This document shows positions 6,648 through 14,203 of a stretch of 64,000 bases of DNA, piece by piece. The translations under genes were made by a program, and so were the position numbers. The stretch is from assembly GCA_018062085.1 (NCBI GenBank), contig JAGOSY010000001.1:1-64000 (forward strand), in the 5' to 3' direction. The DNA is from a bacterium. GTDB taxonomy: Bacteria; Cyanobacteriota; Vampirovibrionia; Obscuribacterales; Obscuribacteraceae. Under the pieces are notes generated by a model. That model had not been told where the DNA came from and did not search any database. It worked only from the letters and a program-made list of their open reading frames with translations. Numbering within the stretch: the first letter of the stretch is position 1; each line of letters opens with the position of its first letter.

Positions 6648-9600
6648 TCAACTCTCGTTTTCAGTCTTCGAACTTGGCTCTTCTTGCTCTGGTGTGCTCT
6701 GCTTATCTGCACGCGCTTGGGCCTTCTCGTTAATTAGTTTGTAGACCGATGGCAAGACTAGAAGCGTCAATAAAGTAGAAGAAATCAAACCACCGAGAAC
6801 AACTGTGGCTAAGGGCCGCTGCACTTCTGCACCGGTACCACTAGAGAAGATCTTAGGCAAGAGGCCTACGGTGGCAACCAAAGCTGTCATTAGCACCGGT
6901 CGCAGACGAATCAAAGCGCCTTTAATTACGGCCTGTTCAATTCGTGCTCCAGCTTTTTCCATTTGCATGATATAGCTGACCAAAATTACACCGTTTTGCA
7001 CGGCCACGCCAAACAAAGCAATAAAGCCAATGATAGCCGGCACAGAAAGAGTCTGATGAGAAACGAAGAGACCAAGAATGCCACCAATCATGGCAAACGG
7101 TACATTCATCATAATCAGGCCGGCATTACGCAACGAACCAAATGACGCAAATAGCAAAATGAAAATCAATAGCAGCACTATTGGCACCACCACAGCCAAA
7201 CGAGCCATGGCTCTCTGCTGGTTCTCGAACTGTCCACTCCAAACGACTTTGTAGCCCTTAGGAATGACCACGTTCTCTTCCACCCGCTTTTGTGCTTCTG
7301 CTACAAAGCTACCGAGGTCGCGCCCGCGTACGTTAGACAATACAGCGGTACGCCGCAAGCCATCCTCTCGATAAAGCGAGACAAAGCCGCGCACCAGAGT
7401 AATATCAGCAATAGACTTGAGGGGAATTTTGCCACCATCGGGCGCATCAATCAGCATCGATTCAATCTGGTGCCGACTGTCTCTATAATCTAGAGGATAT
7501 CGCACCAGTAGACCAAATCTCTTAGTGCCCTCGATTACTTCAGTTACTTCGCGGCCAGCTAGAGCAATCTGAACGATATCTAGAACATCGTCAGTATTGA
7601 GCCCATGCCGAGCCAATAGCGGTCGCTTCAACTTGATTTTAAGTTGTGGCAAGCCAAGTAATTGCTCGCGCTGCAAGTCAGCAGAGCCGGGTACCTTTTG
7701 GATCTCTCGTTTGATTTGCTCGGCAATTGTATTGAGCGTATCGACATCTTCACCAAATATTTTCACCCCAAGATCGGCCCTGATACCAGCCACCAGGTCA
7801 TCAATCATGTCAGCGATTGGTTGCGAAAAACTGAACATCAAACCTGGTATGCCCTTTAACTTTTCAGCCATGAGGTCAACCAAATGCTCTTTGCTTTGAG
7901 TAGTCTTCCATTGCGAGCGTGGCCTCAATGCAATATAAACGTCAGAAGATTCCACACCATCTAAGCCAGGGCCAGTACCAGATCTTCCGGTACGAGTTAC
8001 GACATCAGTAACCTCAGGAAATTCAAGCATTATCCTTTCGATGGCTGAAGCTATTCCTCTTGAATCCGTGTGAGCAATACTAGCGGCCAACTTTGTTCTC
8101 AACAAAATTGGCCCTTCATCAAGAGATGGAATAAATTCAGAACCAAGAAACGGCACTATTGCCATGGTGGCGAACAGAGCCACTAAGGCTACTGTAATTA
8201 TTTTGCGCGGGTGAGCAACTGCTGTAACCAGAGCTGGGTAATAGACTCTAGTTACTGCAGTTAGAACTTTGTTCTCGCGCTCGACTAGAGGCTTGCGCAT
8301 GGTCCAGTAACAGAGCACTGGAATAACAGTTAGGGCGCAAAGCAGCGAGCCAACAAGGGCGTAAATGAAAGTTAGCGCCAAGGGATGGAACATCTTTCCT
8401 TCCACCCCTTCTAGGGTGAAGAGGGGCAGATAAACGGCAATAATAATGGCCACGGCAAAGACAATTGGTCGACCCACTTCACAAGCGGCATGGATAATTA
8501 CTTGCAGGCTAGACTGGTCATTTACTTCTTCCTTTTTTCGCTCGGCTAAATGCCTAAATACGTTCTCTACCATGACCACACCAGCATCAACTATGATGCC
8601 AAAATCAACTGCACCCAAAGTCATGAGATTGGCTGTTAGACCGGTATATTTCATTAGAATGAAACTGAATAGAAGCGACAACGGAATAATTACAGAGACA
8701 ATAAGTGCACTAGGTATATGCAAGAGCATGGCGAACAAAACAATAATTACGAGAGCGCCGCTGAAACCAAGAATTTCTTTAACAGTTTCAATAGTTTTCT
8801 CAACCAGTTCAGTTTGATCGTAATAGGGCACAATCTTCACGCCATGAGGCAAGTCAGCTTGAATTTCCGCTACTTTCTCTTTGACCTTTTCTACCACAGC
8901 CTTGGTATTGACACCTTTGCGTGTGAGAACAATTCCGGTAACACATTCGCCGTGGCCGTTGTGCGAAGCCGATCCCCTCCGAAAAGCGGGCCCGATACCG
9001 ACATGTGCGACGCGCTCAACGGTTACTGGTACACCGTCAACTGACTTAAGCAAGATATTGTTGATATCATCAATTGTGTCGATTCTGCCCATGCCACGAA
9101 TGATTACTTCTTCTCCAGCATTCTCAATAAAGTTAGCACCAGCATTAGCATTGTTTGTGGCCAAAGCTGTGACCACATCATTCAAACTAAGCTTGTAGCC
9201 ATGCAGCTTGTAGGGGTCAACTTGCACTTGATACTGCTTAACGAAACCACCATAAGTAGAAACATTGGCCACACCAGGAACCGACTTTAGTCGCCTGCCA
9301 ATTGTCCAATCTTGTAGGGTTCGAAGCTCAGTTTGATCATTATTTGGCTTCTGCAAATAGTACATATAGACGTTAGAAAAGCTCGACACCACCGGCCCCA
9401 AAAGCGGCTTAGGGCAGCCTTGTGGCAAGAGCTTATCGGTTTGAAACAAGCGCTGCATAATTAAGTTACGAGCGAAATAAACATCCATGTCGTCGTCAAA
9501 AATTGCCGTAACCACAGACAGACCAAAGCTTGAACTTGAGCGAATTTTCTTAACTTTAGGCAGCCCATTGAGGATGTTCTCTATCGGATAAGTGACCAAG

Positions 9601-9788
9601 GCCTCGACTTCTTCGGTGGCCATGCTTTCAGGTTCAGTGATTATTTGAACCTGAACGTTGCTAACATCAGGAAAAGAATCAACTGGTAGGCTGAGCATCG
9701 AAAAGATGCCAAAGCAGGCCAAACCAAGAGCTGCAGCAATCGTGAGCAGCCTTTGATTCAAGGCAAAATTTATCAATTTTTCAATCAT
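6648..9788 (-). CDS. Heavy-metal efflux RND transporter (CzcA/CusA family)
   Basis: 1046 residues, the normal length for the inner-membrane pump of a tripartite metal exporter, which uses the proton gradient to expel metal cations. The start IEKLINFALNQRLLTIAAAL is the family-typical first membrane helix. The proton-relay segment GAVDFGIIVDAGVVMVENV in transmembrane helix 4 keeps both aspartates and the glutamate characteristic of metal RND pumps. Further family marks are the porter-domain motif IITEPESMATEEVEALVTYP and the C-terminal LMTALVATVGLLPKIFSSGTGAEVQRP. No membrane-fusion partner (CzcB) or outer-membrane partner is adjacent; a TolC-family gene lies about 53 kb away. The metal cannot be predicted reliably. 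Confidence 0.93.
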   Translation of the reverse strand: MIEKLINFALNQRLLTIAAALGLACFGIFSMLSLPVDSFPDVSNVQVQIITEPESMATEEVEALVTYPIENILNGLPKVKKIRSSSSFGLSVVTAIFDDDMDVYFARNLIMQRLFQTDKLLPQGCPKPLLGPVVSSFSNVYMYYLQKPNNDQTELRTLQDWTIGRRLKSVPGVANVSTYGGFVKQYQVQVDPYKLHGYKLSLNDVVTALATNNANAGANFIENAGEEVIIRGMGRIDTIDDINNILLKSVDGVPVTVERVAHVGIGPAFRRGSASHNGHGECVTGIVLTRKGVNTKAVVEKVKEKVAEIQADLPHGVKIVPYYDQTELVEKTIETVKEILGFSGALVIIVLFAMLLHIPSALIVSVIIPLSLLFSFILMKYTGLTANLMTLGAVDFGIIVDAGVVMVENVFRHLAERKKEEVNDQSSLQVIIHAACEVGRPIVFAVAIIIAVYLPLFTLEGVEGKMFHPLALTFIYALVGSLLCALTVIPVLCYWTMRKPLVERENKVLTAVTRVYYPALVTAVAHPRKIITVALVALFATMAIVPFLGSEFIPSLDEGPILLRTKLAASIAHTDSRGIASAIERIMLEFPEVTDVVTRTGRSGTGPGLDGVESSDVYIALRPRSQWKTTQSKEHLVDLMAEKLKGIPGLMFSFSQPIADMIDDLVAGIRADLGVKIFGEDVDTLNTIAEQIKREIQKVPGSADLQREQLLGLPQLKIKLKRPLLARHGLNTDDVLDIVQIALAGREVTEVIEGTKRFGLLVRYPLDYRDSRHQIESMLIDAPDGGKIPLKSIADITLVRGFVSLYREDGLRRTAVLSNVRGRDLGSFVAEAQKRVEENVVIPKGYKVVWSGQFENQQRAMARLAVVVPIVLLLIFILLFASFGSLRNAGLIMMNVPFAMIGGILGLFVSHQTLSVPAIIGFIALFGVAVQNGVILVSYIMQMEKAGARIEQAVIKGALIRLRPVLMTALVATVGLLPKIFSSGTGAEVQRPLATVVLGGLISSTLLTLLVLPSVYKLINEKAQARADKQSTPEQEEPSSKTENES

Positions 9789-9880
9789 CTTGGTTTCCTG
9801 CAGATATATTCGAGATGCACAGAACGGACGTTGCTATGGCTAGGCCAAACAAGAAGCGTCGTTTCAAATACAAATACGAA

Positions 9881-10261
9881 TCAAACCTGCTGTTTTCCAA
9901 TCAGCTGGCGCAAAGCCAGGCAAATGACAGGCCGCTGATGTTCCTGCAATATCAAACATTGAGCTGGCTCTGATTGATTGAAAGACGCTAAGAGGGCAAC
10001 AATAAACAGAGCAGAAAATACGGCTTGCTCTGAAGCTACGAACAGCCCAGCCATTGTCAGACTAGTACTCTCTGAACGCCCGGAGCCACAAGAGCCACCC
10101 ACAAAAGGATCGACTGAAATAACATCTTCAAGACAAATGTCATTGCAAGGGTCTGTATCGATAGACTCAAGTAGTGTTGCAGCGGCCGCAAATGACCAGA
10201 ACTGAGCGAGCAGAAATGCTGCCGTGCAAAATATTAGAATTAGTCGCTTAGATGAATTCAA
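9881..10261 (-). CDS. Small membrane or exported protein upstream of the RND pump
   Basis: 126 residues, ATG start, same strand and 92 bases before the pump gene, so likely in its operon. A hydrophobic N-terminal signal (LILIFCTAAFLLAQFWSFAAA) is followed by a segment with several cysteines (DPCNDICLEDV, GGSCGSG), then a second hydrophobic helix (AVFSALFIVALLAS) and a C-terminal segment with one more Cys and a His. It resembles the small uncharacterised proteins often found at the head of metal-RND operons; no named family is recognised. The cysteines suggest, but do not show, metal sensing or binding. Confidence 0.6.
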   Translation of the reverse strand: MNSSKRLILIFCTAAFLLAQFWSFAAAATLLESIDTDPCNDICLEDVISVDPFVGGSCGSGRSESTSLTMAGLFVASEQAVFSALFIVALLASFNQSEPAQCLILQEHQRPVICLALRQLIGKQQV

Positions 10262-10430
10262 TATCTATTTAAATCTTTGCGTAAGTCTCAGTCAAATAAT
10301 GACACTACAAAAAAATACTATCACGCAGTGCGCAACCCTGACCCAATGCAGCAAAGACGTTACATTAGGCCTTCAAAAATGGCAGGCGAAAGCCCCGTGA
10401 AAGGCTAATCAGAAAACAAACAAAATCAAA

Positions 10431-10456
10431 AGCCCACCCAAAGAAGGGCGGGCTTT
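10431..10456 (-). terminator. Intrinsic terminator after tRNA-Leu
   Basis: AAAGCCCGCCC-TTCTTT-GGGTGGGCTTTTG on the minus strand directly follows the tRNA. The symmetric A and T runs mean it may also work on the plus strand. Confidence 0.8.
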
Positions 10457-10464
10457 TAAAAATC

Positions 10465-10547
10465 TGCCGGAGGTCGGACTCGAACCGACACACAGTTGCC
10501 TGCGATTGATTTTGAGTCAATTGCGTCTACCATTTCGCCACTCCGGC
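10465..10547 (-). tRNA. tRNA-Leu, anticodon CAA
   Basis: 83 nt. The acceptor stem GCCGGAG/CTCCGGC, T-arm GTCGG-TTCGAGT-CCGAC and D-arm GCG...CGC are complete. The anticodon stem ATTGA/TCAAT encloses the loop CTCAAAA, which places CAA at positions 34-36. A long variable arm (about 13 nt) marks it as class II. The discriminator is A, and no CCA is encoded, unlike the tmRNA gene in this window. It reads UUG codons. Confidence 0.95.
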
Positions 10548-10634
10548 ATTACAGCAGAATAAACATTCTACACTATAGAGACCAGAGCGCGAACCAACCG
10601 TACATCCCCCTCAACTACTTTACAGGTCACTTCT

Positions 10635-11348
10635 GTGCCAACAAAAGCCATCACCTGCCTACTGACGGGCTTTGACGCCTTTGGAGAAAACAAGGTAAAT
10701 CCCACTGAACTTATAGTAAAAGCCTTCCCCGATTTGCTTACAACAAAGCCCAGTGGGTCTTTGCGGCACGCAAAAGAGATTCACATTGAGAAACTTATCT
10801 TGCCATCCGCCGGTGTAAGAGGCTGGAAGGCACTCAGAGCAGCACTTGACCACACCGTTAAGAATAGCCCTGGACCACTTTGCGTGGTTATGACCGGCCT
10901 TGCCCAAAAACGTGAACGGCTCAACCTTGAGCGCTTTGCAATTAATATCAAAGACTACGGCATAGCCGATAACAGTGGACACCAACCGCTTGATAAACCG
11001 ATTAACAAAACCGCACCAGATCTACTGAGAACCACCATCAATCTAGCGACCCTAAATTCAGCAATTAATAAGACCGGCTATCCGTCGGTCATCTCCAACC
11101 ATGCTGGTACTTTCATTTGCAACGAACTCTACTTTCAAGCGCTAAACTATGCCTTGAACCAGCCAAAAATTAAATCGGTAATTTTTGTGCATGTGCCTAC
11201 CGAGAAACAATTTGCTCAATCGGCGGCAAAATCGAAGAAGAAGTCAATTGCTAGTGCAGCCCAAAAGGCAAACACCAGCAAAAAACAAATCGCTTTGCTG
11301 GGTCAGGCTATGGCCGAAATAGTGGAAACAGCCTGTAAACTCATATAG
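10635..11348 (+). CDS. pcp: Pyroglutamyl-peptidase I (pyrrolidone-carboxylate peptidase)
   Basis: 237 residues, cytoplasmic cysteine peptidase of family C15 that removes N-terminal pyroglutamate. It opens with the family motif LLTGFDAFGENKVNPTE. The catalytic triad is visible: E99 in LNLERFAIN, C162 in SNHAGTFICNELYF and H186 in IFVHVPTEKQF. The start is GTG at 10635, with only a weak AGG upstream. The C-terminal 40 residues are lysine- and alanine-rich (AAKSKKKSIASAAQKANTSK), an extra basic segment relative to typical members. Two secreted-protein genes follow on the same strand after 36 bases. Confidence 0.92.
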   Translation: MPTKAITCLLTGFDAFGENKVNPTELIVKAFPDLLTTKPSGSLRHAKEIHIEKLILPSAGVRGWKALRAALDHTVKNSPGPLCVVMTGLAQKRERLNLERFAINIKDYGIADNSGHQPLDKPINKTAPDLLRTTINLATLNSAINKTGYPSVISNHAGTFICNELYFQALNYALNQPKIKSVIFVHVPTEKQFAQSAAKSKKKSIASAAQKANTSKKQIALLGQAMAEIVETACKLI

Positions 11349-11384
11349 TCAGTAAATTCTAGTTTCGTCTACTGGAGAATCAAA

Positions 11385-12128
11385 GTGCAGCAAGCCAAAT
11401 TATCTCTTTTCGCATCTAGCGCTCTCGCCGCCATATTTTCTTGCTTGCTGCAACCGCTAGCAGGTCATTGCTGCCCAGAGCATGGTGATTCAAAGAGCAC
11501 AACAAAATCAACTGACACTAAATCAATTGACAGTAAAACACTAGCGAAAGATAGTGATACCTCGAGCGGCAAGAGCAGAGAAGGCTTCAACCAACCACTG
11601 ATTCTCTCGGGCTTGAAGCAAATGAAGTTAGTAATTGGCGAGTTAGACCAGTTCTCAATCGACCACGGTATCAATAAAGAGAAAATTAGACATCTCATGG
11701 TTGATGAACTTGTACCCACTCATGTCACCATCTGTGGTGATGACAATTGCTGCGCTGGTGCTTCTGGTAAAAGTAACAGTAAAAGTCATGATTGCGAGAC
11801 TAGTAATACACCAATTCTTTATCTCAAGTTAAAAACTGTGGCCGACAGTGCCAACGCCAACACCGCTACTTTTTCTATCAACATGGCTTTAGTCGAAAAA
11901 GTTAAAGTAGCTAGAAACAAACAAGAATTGATGGTGGCGGTCTGGTCAAAAGACGCCGCGGGAAGCTCACAGAGCAATATGCAAGCCCAAGTGGACAGCC
12001 AATTGAAAGAAGTCGTAAAACACTTCAGACGTGACTTTGCTCTAGCCAACAGCGCCGATATAGGTCATGGTAAGAAGCACCCACTAAAGAAAGATGACCA
12101 TTCCAGCATGCCAGATGGGCAAGAGTAA
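11385..12128 (+). CDS. Exported protein with Cys/His clusters, function unknown
   Basis: 247 residues from GTG at 11385, preceded by GGAGA at good spacing. An N-terminal signal peptide (LSLFASSALAAIFSCLLQPLAG) leads to HCCPEHGDSKS, then a Ser/Thr/Lys linker. A second cluster reads CGDDNCCAGASG, with HDCETS a little later, and the C-terminus has HGKKHPLKKDDHSS. The cysteine signal region SCLL could also be a lipobox. The dense Cys/His groups suggest metal binding, which is inference only. It is followed after 9 bases by another exported protein, so the two are probably cotranscribed. Confidence 0.72.
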   Translation: MQQAKLSLFASSALAAIFSCLLQPLAGHCCPEHGDSKSTTKSTDTKSIDSKTLAKDSDTSSGKSREGFNQPLILSGLKQMKLVIGELDQFSIDHGINKEKIRHLMVDELVPTHVTICGDDNCCAGASGKSNSKSHDCETSNTPILYLKLKTVADSANANTATFSINMALVEKVKVARNKQELMVAVWSKDAAGSSQSNMQAQVDSQLKEVVKHFRRDFALANSADIGHGKKHPLKKDDHSSMPDGQE

Positions 12129-12137
12129 ATCGAGCTG

Positions 12138-12662
12138 GTGGCGAAATCTCTAGCCGTGCTACTGGCACTGATGCTGCCCGCAGCACTTATATTTACGATA
12201 CCACTGGTAGTTTCGGCTGAAAATGCAGGGAAGCTTGAAACAACTGCGCAAGAAATCATCGCGGCAACCCATTTAGCATCTCACCGCGAAATACTAAATT
12301 TGCACGGCATAAAGAAAATGGCTATTGGCGTCAGCCCACTACCGCAAGCTCTCAATGACAACCCAGACAAGAGCATAACGGCAGACAGCCTATGCAATAT
12401 ACTGAGCGCACGCGCTCAATCTTGCCAAGTAAAAATTGACCCCAAAGGGGCTACCCATCTGCTCTTGCTTACCCTTTCCCCTTTAGCCAAACACGACTAT
12501 CAATTGCTTTTAACTGTGCGGCCCGTAAAGAAAGCTACCAGCAGACCACTCTATACCCTAAAAATGAGAGCGACAATGACTGGACACTATCCCAATCGAA
12601 TTAACCAACTGATAGAACGTGCCTCTATAATTTTCTGGCGCAATTACCAGTTAGCAAATTAA
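12138..12662 (+). CDS. Exported protein of unknown function
   Basis: 174 residues, GTG start at 12138, 9 bases after the previous stop. The N-terminus is a clear signal peptide (LAVLLALMLPAALIFTIPLVVSA). The mature part contains KKMAIGVSPLPQALNDNPDK, a two-cysteine stretch (LCNILSARAQSCQV) and THLLLLTLSPLAKHDYQLLL, a pattern suggesting a small mixed alpha/beta domain. No family is recognised. It is the last gene before glpK, whose start follows by 47 bases. Confidence 0.68.
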   Translation: MAKSLAVLLALMLPAALIFTIPLVVSAENAGKLETTAQEIIAATHLASHREILNLHGIKKMAIGVSPLPQALNDNPDKSITADSLCNILSARAQSCQVKIDPKGATHLLLLTLSPLAKHDYQLLLTVRPVKKATSRPLYTLKMRATMTGHYPNRINQLIERASIIFWRNYQLAN

Positions 12663-12709
12663 AAGACATCGAGACAACGCCAAAACGAGACTAAGCCAGG
12701 GGCAATGAA

Positions 12710-14203
12710 ATGAAAAAGTATGTTCTCAGCATCGATCAAGGCACCACTAGTTGTCGAGCAATCGTCTTCGACAAAGAAGGAAAAAGCATCGGGCTCGGCC
12801 AGAAAGAATTCAAGCAGTACTTCCCCCGCCCAAGTTGGGTAGAGCACGATGCCAGTGAAATACTCTCAACCCAAATCGAATGTATCAAACTGGCAATCTC
12901 TAATGCCAAAATTAGCGGCAGTGAAATAGCTTGCGTCAGTATCACCAACCAACGCGAAACTACAGTCGTCTGGGACAAAGAAACTGGCAAACCGATTCAC
13001 AATGCCATTGTCTGGCAATGTAGACGCACCCAAGAAATTGCCGATCAATTGAAGAGTGACAAAGAAATCTTCCGCAGCAAAACCGGCCTTGTGCCCGATG
13101 CCTATTTTTCAGGGCCTAAAGTTGCTTGGATACTTGATCATGTGCCCGGTGCCAGAGACAAAGCTGAAGCTGGCAAACTCTGCTTTGGCACTATTGACAG
13201 CTGGCTAATCTGGAACCTGACTGAAGAGAAAACCCATGCCACCGAAGGCAGCAATGCATCGCGCACCATGCTTTTTGACATTAATACCATGACTTGGGAC
13301 GACGAGCTGCTTAAGCTCGTCAACGTGCCATCAGCAGTGCTACCACAAGTACTTCCCTCCGACGCCAATTTTGGCACCACTCGCGCCGATTTGATTGGCT
13401 TCGCCGCACCGATATCAGCGGTTATGGGTGACCAGCAAGCAGCTCTATTTGGTCAAGCCTGTCTTGAAGAAGGGATGGCCAAATGCACTTATGGCACCGG
13501 CGGATTTCTCTTGGCCAATATTGGTAGCAAGCCAAGGTTTGCCGGTGGTTTACTGACTACAGTTGGTTGGCAGCAGGAAGGCAAAGACCCAATTTATGCT
13601 TTTGAAGGAGCCATATTTGTTGCTGGAGCAGCAATTCAATGGCTGCGTGACGGCCTCGGCATCATCGAATCAAGTAGCGATACTGAAGAAATGGCTGTCT
13701 CACTCGACTCAAATGAAGGCGTTTATTTTGTTCCGGCGCTAGTTGGCTTAGGCTCACCCTGGTGGAATTCAGATGTGCGCGGCACCATAGTTGGTTTAAC
13801 CAGAGGTTCGACCAGAGCGCACCTAGTCAGAGCGGCCCTAGAAGCCATGGCCTATCAAGTTGGCGACGTGGTTGAAGATATGAAAAAGAACGGCATCGCT
13901 GTCAAAGAATTGCGAGTTGACGGCGGTGCTACACAAAACAATTTTATGCTGCAATTTCAAGCTGATATCATCGGGGTGCCAGTACTACGTGCCACCCAAT
14001 CCGAATCGACAGCCTGGGGCGTAGCGGCCATGGCAGCCCTTAAAACAGGACTGATCAAAACCAAGAAAGAGTTTCTATCAGGCTGGCAAAGCGATCAAGC
14101 TTTGACGCCATCGGCAGACCGCAAACAAGACTATGCTGGATGGCAGGCTGCTCTCAATGGTGCGTTTGCTTGTGCCCAAAGCAACGTTAACTGCCGACTT
14201 TGA
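12710..14203 (+). CDS. glpK: Glycerol kinase
   Basis: 497 residues, the standard GlpK length. It phosphorylates glycerol to glycerol 3-phosphate with ATP in the cytoplasm. The N-terminal phosphate loop SIDQGTTSCRAIVFD, SITNQRETTVVWDKETGKPI, the FGGY-type signature region TYGTGGFLLANIGSKP, and GGLLTTVGWQ...AIFVAGAAIQWLRDGLGII are all present, as is the C-terminal LRVDGGATQNNFMLQFQADI. No glycerol facilitator or glycerol-3-phosphate dehydrogenase is adjacent, so the gene stands alone. Its last 17 bases overlap the 3' end of the convergent histidine kinase gene. Confidence 0.97.
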   Translation: MKKYVLSIDQGTTSCRAIVFDKEGKSIGLGQKEFKQYFPRPSWVEHDASEILSTQIECIKLAISNAKISGSEIACVSITNQRETTVVWDKETGKPIHNAIVWQCRRTQEIADQLKSDKEIFRSKTGLVPDAYFSGPKVAWILDHVPGARDKAEAGKLCFGTIDSWLIWNLTEEKTHATEGSNASRTMLFDINTMTWDDELLKLVNVPSAVLPQVLPSDANFGTTRADLIGFAAPISAVMGDQQAALFGQACLEEGMAKCTYGTGGFLLANIGSKPRFAGGLLTTVGWQQEGKDPIYAFEGAIFVAGAAIQWLRDGLGIIESSSDTEEMAVSLDSNEGVYFVPALVGLGSPWWNSDVRGTIVGLTRGSTRAHLVRAALEAMAYQVGDVVEDMKKNGIAVKELRVDGGATQNNFMLQFQADIIGVPVLRATQSESTAWGVAAMAALKTGLIKTKKEFLSGWQSDQALTPSADRKQDYAGWQAALNGAFACAQSNVNCRL

